A stretch of 64,000 bases of DNA, taken from positions 496,001-560,000 of the forward strand of contig JANFNE010000012.1 in NCBI GenBank assembly GCA_024867545.1, given 5' to 3'. The position numbers were made by a program, and so were the translations under genes. The notes below the pieces were generated by a model. The model was not told the origin of the DNA. It saw nothing but the letters and a program-made list of their open reading frames with translations, and ran no database searches. This DNA is from Phytopythium helicoides (taxonomy: Eukaryota > Oomycota > Peronosporomycetes > Pythiales > Pythiaceae). Position 1 is the first letter of the stretch; every line of letters begins with the position of its first letter. This document shows, piece by piece, positions 28,170-40,800 of this stretch.

Positions 28170-29850
28170 ATGGGACAGCTAGATGAACGGACGACGCTGC
28201 TGTCGCCCACGATCGACGTGAGCGTGTCGCCGTTGCCCGACGAAGAAGCGCTAGGCCTCGACGACCTGCCGATCGTGACACGCAACAACAGCTTCCCACT
28301 GACGAGTCCCAGCTACGCCGGCTCGCTCGACGTCATCCGACCGCACTACGACGACGATCTGGAGAAGCGACCGGCGCGCACACCGAGAGAAGAGCAGGCG
28401 TTCGAACCTGACCCGGTGCCGATGGAGGAGTTTCGCAAGTCGCTGACGCTCATCTATCCAGTTGTGATCACCTACACGCTCGAGTATCTCCCGGGTCTCG
28501 TCTGCATCATGCTCGTGGGTCACATCGACTCGCCCAACACCAAGGAATACGTCGCTGCCGCTACTCTCTCCACAATGGTGCGTTCATTGTGTTATGGATC
28601 TACAATTTGATTGACATCAGAGAGGCACTGACTTCGTTTATTCCGAACAGTTCACCAACGTGACGGGGTTGTCCATCGGGTTTGGCCTCTCGTCGGCACT
28701 AGACACGCTCTGTGCGCAGGCGTATGGTGCCAAGCGCTTCCACAACATTGGTATCTACCTGCAGTCGGCCGTCATCGTCGTTGGCTCATGCCTTCTCCCC
28801 ATCTTCTTGCTCAACTGGAACTGCGGCCACATTTTGTCGCTTTTGGGTCAAGACCCCGAAGTTGCGCGATTCGCGGGCGAGTTCTCTCGCATCACCATCT
28901 TTGGCGTGCCGTTCCTCTTTGTCTACGAGATGTGTCGCAAGGTGCTGCAGGCACAGAATATCGTGCGTCCGATGCTCGCGTTCGCGATTGTCGGCGACTG
29001 CGTCAACATCTTTGGCGGCTACTACCTGACGTACCACACGTCTCTGGGTTTCCATGGCGCGGCGCTGTCCAGAACGCTCGGATACATGGTGTTGCCTTTG
29101 TGTGCGATCCCGTATCTGTTGTTGTCCGGAAACTATCTGCAGTGGTGGGGAGGCTGGGACTTGAAGCGTGCTTATGAGCGTGTGCCGTTGTTTTTGCGTC
29201 TGGGTTTGCCTGCATTGGCGATGATGACGATGGAATGGTGGGCGTATGAGGTGTTGGCTGTGATGGCGGGCAACTTGCCTGAGGGTGTGTTGGCTGTGAG
29301 CTCGCACGCTGTGTTGATGAATGTGGCGTCGACCGTGTATACGGTGTACACTGGGATTTCCGTGTCAGGCAACATTCGCGTTGGGAACTGTTTGGGAGCG
29401 AACCACCCGAAGAAGGCTCGGTTGATCGCGAAGATGACGCTGTCGATGACGTTTTCGCTGTCGTTCGTGTTTTCCGCTTTGATTTTGGCATTCCGGCATC
29501 AGATTCCGAAGGTGGTGATCAACGACCCTGCTGCGATCGAGTATGCCGCCTACACTTTGTTGGTGATGGGACCTTACCAGATCATCGATGCGTTGAATTG
29601 CACGATGCAGGGTATCTATCGTGGCGCTGGATGGCAGAACCGCGCCGCCAAGATCAACATTTGGGCTTTCTACGCGTGGGCGCTGCCGCTAGCTACGTTG
29701 TTGGCCTTCTACTTCCACGTCGGCGTTATGGGTCTGTGGATCGGATTCGGCTGCGGCCACCTTCTCTCTTTCATCATCTGCGGTTCGCGCTTGTACTTCT
29801 CCAGCTGGGAAGAAATGGCTCTCGAGGCGCAGGCTCGCGTCGCGCATTGA
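27850..29850 (+). repeat. Left arm of a large imperfect inverted repeat containing a MATE gene
   Basis: The MATE gene and about 320 bp of its upstream flank reappear in inverse orientation at 32061-34058. The coding part is highly similar, the upstream part patchy. Similarity ends at the stop codon. The arms are separated by about 2.2 kb that holds a third MATE gene. Confidence 0.8.
28170..29850 (+). CDS. MATE-family efflux transporter, palindrome left copy, two exons
   Basis: Exons 28170-28577 and 28651-29850 join across a 73-bp intron (GTGCGT...AACAG) to give 535 aa. The ~85-residue N-terminus is hydrophilic and acidic ('MGQLDERTTLLSPTIDVS'). The core has 'PVVITYTLEYLPGLVCIML', 'GHIDSPNTKEYV', 'ALDTLCAQAYGAKRFHNIG', 'LGQDPEVARFAGEFSRI', 'RLGLPALAMMTMEWWAYE' and 'NIRVGNCLGANHPKKA', matching plant and animal MATE antiporters with 12 predicted membrane helices. 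The frame is open 49 codons upstream of the chosen ATG, but the inverted copy also begins at this Met. Substrate unknown. Near-identical to the 32061-33743 gene. Confidence 0.92.
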
Positions 29851-30180
29851 TAGTTTCCATTGCATGTGGCGTAGGTATCGAGAATCCAACTATCCCCCAG
29901 TCGTGCTGTGCTCTTGCTGTTGCCTTTGAGAACCCATGGCTGCTTCAACCTGAGCCGTTCCAATGGAGGCGTCTCTTTGAGTGACGTCAGGCTCCGACTT
30001 GGATCCTTCGACGCCTCTCATCCCACCGCTTGAGCCCCAAGCAGCCAGCTCATCGCCTCGAGTGGTCGCAGTCCGTTGCGCTGCGACCCTCTCGCTCGCC
30101 TGCTCTTCTCGCGGCCATTCGCGCATTCTCTCCGGAGCTCCGGAGCCCACTCCATCCAGCAGCTCGAGCTCCAGACGACC
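29851..30180. other. Short spacer between MATE genes
   Basis: GC-rich and CT-rich; probable 3' UTR, promoter and leader of the next MATE gene. The frame continues open 35 codons upstream of 30181 but is not conserved in the paralogues. Confidence 0.4.
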
Positions 30181-31896
30181 ATGACCGAAACCGAGCAGTG
30201 CTCGCTGCTGGGGAGGGCCCACGCCGATGTCCAAGCAGCCTTGGACCGCGAGGCCGTGCGGCTGCTCATCGACGAGCTGCCCGTGATCGCGCGCACCATG
30301 AGCTACCCGCTGACGAGTCCGAGCTACTGCGGGTCCGTGGACCCGATCCACGAAGACGACCGCGACTGGCGTGACGGATACGACACGGACGCGGCCTCGC
30401 GCTCCAAGGCGGACGACGAGTGCGCCTCGCTGTGTCTGTCGCTCGCCGACCAGCTGCATGAGCCCGAGCCGGTGGCCACCGAGGAGCTCCGCATCTCGCT
30501 CGCGCTCATGTACCCCATCATGCTCACGTACGTGCTCGAGTACATCCCTGGACTCGTGTGCATCATGCTCGTCGGCCACATCGACTCGCCAGACACCAAG
30601 CGGCTCGTAGACGCCGCCACGCTATCCACCATGGTGAGGAGCTTCTACTTTTGGGTATTCATGAGCAGCTCACTGACGAGGGCATCATGACGACAGTTCA
30701 CCAACGTCTCGGCGCTCTCGGTGGGCTTTGGGCTGCTCACGGCACTAGATACGCTGTGCTCGCAGGCTCATGGCGCCAACCGCCAGCGACAGATGGGGTT
30801 GTATCTGCAGTGCGCCATACTGGTCATCGGCGCGTGCCTGCTTCCCATTTTCCTGCTCAATTGGCACAGCGGACACCTGCTGTCGCTGCTGGGCCAGGAC
30901 GAGGAGGTCGCCAGGCTTGCAGGCGAGTTCTCGCGCATCACAGTCTTCGGCATTCCGTTCCTCTTCGTCTACGAGATGTGCCGCAAGCTGCTGCAGGCGC
31001 AGAACGTCGTCAAGCCTCTCGCGTGGTTCGCAGTCGTCGGCAACCTCATCAACATCGTCGGCGGCTACTACCTCACATACTACACGTCGCTTGGCTTCCA
31101 CGGCGCTGCGTTGTCCAGGACACTGGGCTACATGGCTCTGCCGATCTGCTTGTTTGGATACTTCGTGTACAGCCGAGTGTACGAAGTCTGGTGGCCGGGC
31201 TGGCAGCCTCGCGCGGCGCTCAAATACGCTCGGCTCTTCTTGCGCCTGGGCGTCCCGGGATTCCTCATGATGGGCATGGAATGGTGGGCGTATGAGATCA
31301 TGGCAGTGCTCGCAGGCAATCTCAAGGATGGTGTCGTCTCCGTTAGTGCCCACGCCGTACTCATGAACGTCGCCTCTTCGAGCTACATGCTGTTCTTAGG
31401 CATAGCGGTCGCAGGGAACATCCGCGTGGGGAACTGCCTCGGCGCAAACTTACCCAAGAAGGCCAAGCTCATCGCCAAGCTCACACTCTCCATGGTCATA
31501 ACGGGCTCAACTTTGTTGGCCGTTGGCATCTACCAGCTTCGGTACCAGATCCCTAAGATCGTGATCAACGATCCCATTGCTATCGAGCGCGCTGCACAAG
31601 CATTACAGCTCATGTCGGCATACGTTATCATCGACACCACCAACTGTGTCGTACAGGGAATCTACAGAGGCGCAGGTTGGCAACACCTCGCCGCACGCAA
31701 TAACGTGCTCGCGTACTATGCACTAGGCTTACCCCTCGGTGCTATACTCGCCTTCAAGTTTGCATTCGGCATCGAGGGACTTTGGATCGGATTCAGTGCT
31801 GGCATGGTGACGACGCTGGCTGTCTGTTGCTCCATCCTATACCAGTCCGATTGGGAGCAGATGGCAATTGATGCCCAAGCACGCGTCGCGCACTAG
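30181..31896 (+). CDS. MATE-family efflux transporter, two exons, centre of the palindrome
   Basis: Exons 30181-30633 and 30697-31896 (63-bp intron, GTGAGG...GACAG) encode 550 aa. It has the same layout as its neighbours: an acidic N-terminus of about 100 residues, then 'LTYVLEYIPGLVCIMLVGH', 'ALDTLCSQAHGANRQRQMG', 'LGQDEEVARLAGEFSRI', 'RLGVPGFLMMGMEWWAYE' and 'NIRVGNCLGANLPKKAKL', ending in the shared 'AQARVAH'. It is clearly more diverged from the two arm genes than they are from each other. It probably exports small molecules at the plasma membrane or vacuole; the substrate is unknown. The intron sits at the same codon position (after 'AATLSTM') as in the other MATE genes. Confidence 0.92.
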
Positions 31897-32060
31897 AAAA
31901 CCAACCTAACATTTGATAATCCACTATGGAGCTCGGACTTCTAGCAAGAGAACTTTCATTGGTATTGTTTTGAAGACTTTATCCATGAAAGCCAAACGCA
32001 AAAAAAAAAAAGTTGCCACCTTCCAGCATGTTCATACTTGCCTCCCGCAAGATTAGATCT

Positions 32061-33743
32061 TCAATGGGCGACGCGAGCCTGCGCCTCGAGTGACATCTCT
32101 TGCCAGCTTGAACGATACAGTTGGTAGCCACAGATTGAGAACGACAGCGCGTGACCAGAAGCAAACCCAATCCACAGACCCATAACGCCGACGTGGAAGT
32201 AGAAGGCCAAAACAACGGCGAGTGGTACAGCCCAGGCGTAGAAAGCCCAAATGTTGATTTTTGCAGCTCGAATTTGCCATCCAGCGCCACGATAGATACC
32301 CTGCATCGTGCAATTCAACGCATCGATGATCTGGTAAGGTCCCATCACCAACAAAGTGTAGGCGGCATACTCGATCGCAGCAGGGTCGTTGATCACCACC
32401 TTCGGAATCTGATGCCGGAATGCCAAAATCAAAGCGGAAAACACGAACGACAGCGAAAACGTCATCGACAGCGTCATCTTCGCGATCAATCGAGCCTTCT
32501 TCGGGTGGTTCGCTCCCAAACAGTTCCCAACGCGAATGTTGCCTGACACGGAAATCCCAGTGTACACCGTATACACGGTCGACGCCACATTCATCAACAC
32601 AGCGTGCGAGCTCACAGCCAACACGCCCTCAGGCAAGTTGCCTGCCAACACAGCCATCATCCCGTACGCCCACCATTCCATTGCCATCATCGCCAGTGCA
32701 GGCAAACCCAGACGCAAAAACAACGGCACACGCTCATAAGCACGCTTCAAGTCCCAGCCTCCCCACCACTGCAGATAGTTTCCGGACAACAACAGATACG
32801 GGATCGCACACAAAGGCAACACCATGTATCCGAGCGTTCTGGACAGCGCCGCGCCATGGAAACCCAGAGACGTGTGGTACGTCAGGTAGTAGCCGCCAAA
32901 GATGTTGACGCAGTCGCCGACAATCGCGAACGCGAGCATCGGACGCACGATATTCTGTGCCTGGAGCACCTTGCGACACATCTCGTAGACAAAGAGGAAC
33001 GGCACGCCAAAGATGGTGATGCGAGAGAACTCGCCCGCGAATCGCGCAACTTCGGGGTCTTGACCCAAAAGCGCCAGTATGTAACCACTGTGCCAGTTTA
33101 TCAGAAAAATGGGGAGTAGACAGGAGCCCACGACAATGAGAGCTGATTGCAGGTAGATACCAATGTTGTGAAAGCGCTTGGCACCATACGCCTGTGAACA
33201 AAGCGTATCTAGCGCTGACGAGAGGCCAAATCCGATGCACAACCCCGTCAAGCTGGTGCACTATCGACACAGAGCTCATGTTAGCGTCACAACGAAGAGA
33301 AACAAGCGCATCAGCAGGCACAATTTCAAACGCACCAAGTTGGAGAGAGTAGCGGCAGCGACGTATTCCTTGGTGTTGGGCGAGTCGATGTGACCCACGA
33401 GCATGATACAGGCGAGACCCGGGAGATACTCGAGCGTGTAGGTGATCACAACTGGATAGATGAGTGCGAGCGACTTGCGGAACTCCTCCATCGGCACCGG
33501 ATCAGGTTCGAACGCCTGTTCCTCTCTCGGTGTGCGCGCCGGTCGCTTCTCCAGATCGTCGTCGTAGTGCGGTCGGATGACGTCGAGCGAGCCGGCGTAG
33601 CTGGGACTCGTCAGTGGGAAGCTGTTGTCGCGTGTCACGATCGGCAGGTCGTCGAGGCCCAGCGCTTCTTCGTCGGGCAACGGCGACACGCTCATGTCGA
33701 TCGTGGGCGACAGCAGCGTCGTCCGTTCATCTAGCTGTCCCAT
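32061..33743 (-). CDS. MATE-family efflux transporter, palindrome right copy, two exons
   Basis: Exons 33743-33336 and 33260-32061 on the minus strand, with a 75-bp intron (GTGCGT...GATAG), give 535 aa, the same length as the left-arm gene. Most differences cluster in three places: the exon junction, where 'STM|FTNV' has become 'SNL|CTSL'; 'NWHSGYILALLG' near residue 190; and the last ~60 residues. All MATE motifs are retained ('ALDTLCSQAYGAKRFHNIG', 'NIRVGNCLGANHPKKA'). Reading frame is intact throughout, so the copy is probably functional. Substrate unknown. Confidence 0.9.
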
Positions 33744-34058
33744 GGTCTCCCTTGGGCTTCCTAGGGCTCCGACGGTCTCACTTGGAGCGGGAAAGTCTTG
33801 GAATGCAGCGAGCTGAGGTCGATGAGCTTAGCAGCTGGATGGACCAAGGTTCGCGGGCTCCGATGTCATCGATGGTGAGTGGAGAGCAGTTGAGAGCCAA
33901 TTGCTCTCCACGCGCCATCGATAACGTGAGTTCCGCATACCGAGTCACGCTGACGATCGATGGAGTTGAAGTTCGTAATTGACTACTAGGTAGTCAAAAC
34001 GACATCGGCACCTCTCATCGCGCCGAGCTTTGACACGTTGTCAACGTTCAGCGGTGTA
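32061..34058 (-). repeat. Right arm of the large imperfect inverted repeat
   Basis: Inverse counterpart of 27850-29850. The outer end is recognisable by 'gtacaccgctgaacgttga' on the minus strand, against 'acaccgctgaaagttga' in the left arm. Confidence 0.8.
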
Positions 34059-34865
34059 CACACAAGTTGAAGAGGCTTGGGCCGTGGGATGAAGCCAGCG
34101 GCTGCGGAGACACTGCTGAGTGATTACTACGAAATGCCGACCCAGAAAATATCTCGGTCGCACTGACAGAGATGTTTTCTGAGTCGTAGATCATGCTCGG
34201 TTCATGGACACAGAAGCGAGGCGAGCTGGTCAGACTATTGCTTGTGTTTTGCGTGGCGGCAGTGGTCGCTCTGCCACGCGTGAGTATCTTTTTGGTTGTC
34301 ATGAATTTGACAACCAAAAAGATACCCGTTACTTGGAGCCGACCTGTAGAGACCTGTATCTAATCTAGAATTTTCACATCGATGACGCCCTTGACCACCT
34401 TACCACTAGTCTTATCCTTACCTGGAATACTGCCGTTTCAAACAGTATTCGAGTTTTCACCGCGTCGTGTAACGCCGCCGCCTCACTTTCATTACTGGCA
34501 AGCCGAAGATCTACGCAACAACGGGTCGCAGGTAACCAATCCCACAAAAGCTTTCGTCAAAGCGGGATGTTGGTACCGCGCACGAAGAGGTTGCCCTCTT
34601 TCTCATCCCATCGGGATCTTCAATCATGGACCATGAAGGCGCCGCACCGTCGCTATTTGTCTTCATCCGAACCCAGTTGCATCAATCCTCATTAACCCCA
34701 GCGTGCGGGTTTACTTACTCTCCGGATCTTCGCAACAGCATTCTCAGTACCTTCAAAATCCGCCAAATCGGTAGATCCGGTGTTAGAACAACCCTCGCTT
34801 CGACAAGACCCACCTGCTTCGAGAACAATCCTTGCAGGTATATCTAACAACTCAACGACTCCAAT
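33744..34865. other. Spacer between the MATE palindrome and the satellite array
   Basis: The first ~315 bp belong to the palindrome arm. The remainder has no recognisable gene; open frames at 34382-34847 are short and not protein-like. An 18-bp perfect hairpin lies at 34284-34325. Confidence 0.45.
34284..34325. repeat. Perfect 18-bp inverted repeat with 6-nt loop
   Basis: 'gtatctttttggttgtca' at 34284-34301 is exactly reverse-complemented at 34308-34325. It could be a transposon-end remnant or the closed ends of a tiny MITE; no transposase or target duplication is seen. Confidence 0.85.
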
Positions 34866-37800
34866 GCTCACTCGGATGACACCACAGTCGCTGCCAATCA
34901 CGACTTCATTGGAGATCCGGACCACTACATCGACTACATGAGCGCGGATGGTGACAACGGCGACGGCTGCAAGGACTAGAGGATTAGAACGAGGACTGGA
35001 ACGATTGCAACGACGAGGAGAACTCACCCGATCGGGAAGCCGAACATCGGAAAGCCGAAAAGCAATAGCTCGCGTACCATGTCCATCGCGACTCCCACGT
35101 ATCGCAGTTCCCCATGCTGATGCGTGGGCAGCGTGGTGAGCGAGTACGTTTCGTTCGGTGGAATGGGCCGGCACACTTGCTCTTCTCGTGGCACATGGCT
35201 CTGGTGGATGACAGGTTACTGGCAACTGGCTCACTTGCTCACTCGGATGACACCACAGTCGCTGCCAATCACGACTTCATCGGAGATCCGGACCACTACA
35301 TCGACTACATGAGCGCGGATGGTGACAACGGCGACGGCTGCAAGGACTAGAGGATTAGAACGAGGACTGGAACGATTGCAACGACGAGGAGAACTCACCC
35401 GATCGGGAAGCCGAACATCGGAAAGCCGAAAAGCAATAGCTCGCGTACCATGTCCATCGCGACTCCCACGTATCGCAGTTCCCCATGCTGATGCGTGGGC
35501 AGCGTGGTGAGCGAGTACGTTTCGTTCGGTGGAATGGGCCGGCACACTTGCTCTTCTCGTGGCACATGGCTCTGGTGGATGACAGGTTACTGGCAACTGG
35601 CTCACTGGCTCACTCGGATGACACCACAGTCGCTGCCAATCACGACTTCATCGGAGATCCGGACCACTACATCGACTACATGAGCGCGGATGGTGACAAC
35701 GGCGACGGCTGCAAGGACTAGAGGATTAGAACGAGGACTGGAACGATTGCAACGACGAGGAGAACTCACCCGATCGGGAAGCCGAACATCGGAAAGCCGA
35801 AAAGCAATAGCTCGCGTACCATGTCCATCGCGACTCCCACGTATCGCAGTTCCCCATGCTGATGCGTGGGCAGCGTGGTGAGCGAGTACGTTTCGTTCGG
35901 TGGAATGGGCCGGCACACTTGCTCTTCTCGTGGCACATGGCTCTGGTGGATGACAGGTTACTGGCAACTGGCTCACTGGCTCACTCGGATGACACCACAG
36001 TCGCTGCCAATCACGACTTCATCGGAGATCCGGACCACTACATCGACTACATGAGCGCGGATGGTGACAACGGCGACGGCTGCAAGGACTAGAGGATTAG
36101 AACGAGGACTGGAACGATTGCAACGACGAGGAGAACTCACCCGATCGGGAAGCCGAACATCGGAAAGCCGAAAAGCAATAGCTCGCGTACCATGTCCATC
36201 GCGACTCCCACGTATCGCAGTTCCCCATGCTGATGCGTGGGCAGCGTGGTGAGCGAGTACGTTTCGTTCGGTGGAATGGGCCGGCACACTTGCTCTTCTC
36301 GTGGCACATGGCTCTGGTGGATGACAGGTTACTGGCAACTGGCTCACTTGCTCACTCGGATGACACCACAGTCGCTGCCAATCACGACTTCATCGGAGAT
36401 CCGGACCACTACATCGACTACATGAGCGCGGATGGTGACAACGGCGACGGCTGCAAGGACTAGAGGATTAGAACGAGGACTGGAACGATTGCAACGACGA
36501 GGAGAACTCACCCGATCGGGAAGCCGAACATCGGAAAGCCGAAAAGCAATAGCTCGCGTACCATGTCCATCGCGACTCCCACGTATCGCAGTTCCCCATG
36601 CTGATGCGTGGGCAGCGTGGTGAGCGAGTACGTTTCGTTCGGTGGAATGGGCCGGCACACTTGCTCTTCTCGTGGCACATGGCTCTGGTGGATGACAGGT
36701 TACTGGCAACTGGCTCACTGGCTCACTCGGATGACACCACAGTCGCTGCCAATCACGACTTCATCGGAGATCCGGACCACTACATCGACTACATGAGCGC
36801 GGATGGTGACAACGGCGACGGCTGCAAGGACTAGAGGATTAGAACGAGGACTGGAACGATTGCAACGACGAGGAGAACTCACCCGATCGGGAAGCCGAAC
36901 ATCGGAAAGCCGAAAAGCAATAGCTCGCGTACCATGTCCATCGCGACTCCCACGTATCGCAGTTCCCCATGCTGATGCGTGGGCAGCGTGGTGAGCGAGT
37001 ACGTTTCGTTCGGTGGAATGGGCCGGCACACTTGCTCTTCTCGTGGCACATGGCTCTGGTGGATGACAGGTTACTGGCAACTGGCTCACTGGCTCACTCG
37101 GATGACACCACAGTCGCTGCCAATCACGACTTCATCGGAGATCCGGACCACTACATCGACTACATGAGCGCGGATGGTGACAACGGCGACGGCTGCAAGG
37201 ACTAGAGGATTAGAACGAGGACTGGAACGATTGCAACGACGAGGAGAACTCACCCGATCGGGAAGCCGAACATCGGAAAGCCGAAAAGCAATAGCTCGCG
37301 TACCATGTCCATCGCGACTCCCACGTATCGCAGTTCCCCATGCTGATGCGTGGGCAGCGTGGTGAGCGAGTACGTTTCGTTCGGTGGAATGGGCCGGCAC
37401 ACTTGCTCTTCTCGTGGCACATGGCTCTGGTGGATGACAGGTTACTGGCAACTGGCTCACTGGCTCACTCGGATGACACCACAGTCGCTGCCAATCACGA
37501 CTTCATCGGAGATCCGGACCACTACATCGACTACATGAGCGCGGATGGTGACAACGGCGACGGCTGCAAGGACTAGAGGATTAGAACGAGGACTGGAACG
37601 ATTGCAACGACGAGGAGAACTCACCCGATCGGGAAGCCGAACATCGGAAAGCCGAAAAGCAATAGCTCGCGTACCATGTCCATCGCGACTCCCACGTATC
37701 GCAGTTCCCCATGCTGATGCGTGGGCAGCGTGGTGAGCGAGTACGTTTCGTTCGGTGGAATGGGCCGGCACACTTGCTCTTCTCGTGGCACATGGCTCTG

Positions 37801-40800
37801 GTGGATGACAGGTTACTGGCAACTGGCTCACTGGCTCACTCGGATGACACCACAGTCGCTGCCAATCACGACTTCATCGGAGATCCGGACCACTACATCG
37901 ACTACATGAGCGCGGATGGTGACAACGGCGACGGCTGCAAGGACTAGAGGATTAGAACGAGGACTGGAACGATTGCAACGACGAGGAGAACTCACCCGAT
38001 CGGGAAGCCGAACATCGGAAAGCCGAAAAGCAATAGCTCGCGTACCATGTCCATCGCGACTCCCACGTATCGCAGTTCCCCATGCTGATGCGTGGGCAGC
38101 GTGGTGAGCGAGTACGTTTCGTTCGGTGGAATGGGCCGGCACACTTGCTCTTCTCGTGGCACATGGCTCTGGTGGATGACAGGTTACTGGCAACTGGCTC
38201 ACTGGCTCACTCGGATGACACCACAGTCGCTGCCAATCACGACTTCATCGGAGATCCGGACCACTACATCGACTACATGAGCGCGGATGGTGACAACGGC
38301 GACGGCTGCAAGGACTAGAGGATTAGAACGAGGACTGGAACGATTGCAACGACGAGGAGAACTCACCCGATCGGGAAGCCGAACATCGGAAAGCCGAAAA
38401 GCAATAGCTCGCGTACCATGTCCATCGCGACTCCCACGTATCGCAGTTCCCCATGCTGATGCGTGGGCAGCGTGGTGAGCGAGTACGTTTCGTTCGGTGG
38501 AATGGGCCGGCACACTTGCTCTTCTCGTGGCACATGGCTCTGGTGGATGACAGGTTACTGGCAACTGGCTCACTGGCTCACTCGGATGACACCACAGTCG
38601 CTGCCAATCACGACTTCATCGGAGATCCGGACCACTACATCGACTACATGAGCGCGGATGGTGACAACGGCGACGGCTGCAAGGACTAGAGGATTAGAAC
38701 GAGGACTGGAACGATTGCAACGACGAGGAGAACTCACCCGATCGGGAAGCCGAACATCGGAAAGCCGAAAAGCAATAGCTCGCGTACCATGTCATCGCGA
38801 CTCCCACGTATCGCAGTTCCCCATGCTGATGCGTGGGCAGCGTGGTGAGCGAGTACGTTTCGTTCGGTGGAATGGGCCGGCACACTTGCTCTTCTCGTGG
38901 CACATGGCTCTGGTGGATGACAGGTTACTGGCAACTGGCTCACTGGCTCACTCGGATGACACCACAGTCGCTGCCAATCACGACTTCATCGGAGATCCGG
39001 ACCACTACATCGACTACATGAGCGCGGATGGTGACAACGGCGACGGCTGCAAGGACTAGAGGATTAGAACGAGGACTGGAACGATTGCAACGACGAGGAG
39101 AACTCACCCGATCGGGAAGCCGAACATCGGAAAGCCGAAAAGCAATAGCTCGCGTACCATGTTCATCGCGACTCCCACGTATCGCAGTTCCCCATGCTGA
39201 TGCGTGGGCAGCGTGGTGAGCGAGTACGTTTCGTTCGGTGGAATGGGCCGGCACACTTGCTCTTCTCGTGGCACATGGCTCTGGTGGATGACAGGTTACT
39301 GGCAACTGGCTCACTGGCTCACTCGGATGACACCACAGTCGCTGCCAATCACGACTTCATCGGAGATCCGGACCACTACATCGACTACATGAGCGCGGAT
39401 GGTGACAACGGCGACGGCTGCAAGGACTAGAGGATTAGAACGAGGACTGGAACGATTGCAACGACGAGGAGAACTCACCCGATCGGGAAGCCGAACATCG
39501 GAAAGCCGAAAAGCAATAGCTCGCGTACCATGTTCATCGCGACTCCCACGTATCGCAGTTCCCCATGCTGATGCGTGGGCAGCGTGGTGAGCGAGTACGT
39601 TTCGTTCGGTGGAATGGGCCGGCACACTTGCTCTTCTCGTGGCACATGGCTCTGGTGGATGACAGGTTACTGGCAACTGGCTCACTGGCTCACTCGGATG
39701 ACACCACAGTCGCTGCCAATCACGACTTCATCGGAGATCCGGACCACTACATCGACTACATGAGCGCGGATGGTGACAACGGCGACGGCTGCAAGGACTA
39801 GAGGATTAGAACGAGGACTGGAACGATTGCAACGACGAGGAGAACTCACCCGATCGGGAAGCCGAACATCGGAAAGCCGAAAAGCAATAGCTCGCGTACC
39901 ATGTTCATCGCGACTCCCACGTATCGCAGTTCCCCATGCTGATGCGTGGGCAGCGTGGTGAGCGAGTACGTTTCGTTCGGTGGAATGGGCCGGCATACTT
40001 GCTCTTCTCGTGGCACATGGCTCTGGTGGATGACAGGTTACTGGCAACTGGCTCACTTGCTCACTCGGATGACACCACAGTCGCTGCCAATCACGACTTC
40101 ATCGGAGATCCGGACCACTACATCGACTACATGAGCGCGGATGGTGACAACGGCGACGGCTGCAAGGACTAGAGGATTAGAACGAGGACTGGAACGATTG
40201 CAACGACGAGGAGAACTCACCCGATCGGGAAGCCGAACATCGGAAAGCCGAAAAGCAATAGCTCGCGTACCATGTTCATCGCGACTCCCACGTATCGCAG
40301 TTCCCCATGCTGATGCGTGGGCAGCGTGGTGAGCGAGTACGTTTCGTTCGGTGGAATGGGCCGGCATACTTGCTCTTCTCGTGGCACATGGCTCTGGTGG
40401 ATGACAGGTTACTGGCAACTGGCTCACTTGCTCACTCGGATGACACCACAGTCGCTGCCAATCACGACTTCATCGGAGATCCGGACCACTACATCGACTA
40501 CATGAGCGCGGATGGTGACAACGGCGACGGCTGCAAGGACTAGAGGATTAGAACGAGGACTGGAACGATTGCAACGACGAGGAGAACTCACCCGATCGGG
40601 AAGCCGAACATCGGAAAGCCGAAAAGCAATAGCTCGCGTACCATGTCCATCGCGACTCCCACGTATCGCAGTTCCCCATGCTGATGCGTGGGCAGCGTGG
40701 TGAGCGAGTACGTTTCGTTCGGTGGAATGGGCCGGCACACTTGCTCTTCTCGTGGCACATGGCTCTGGTGGATGACAGGTTACTGGCAACTGGCTCACTT

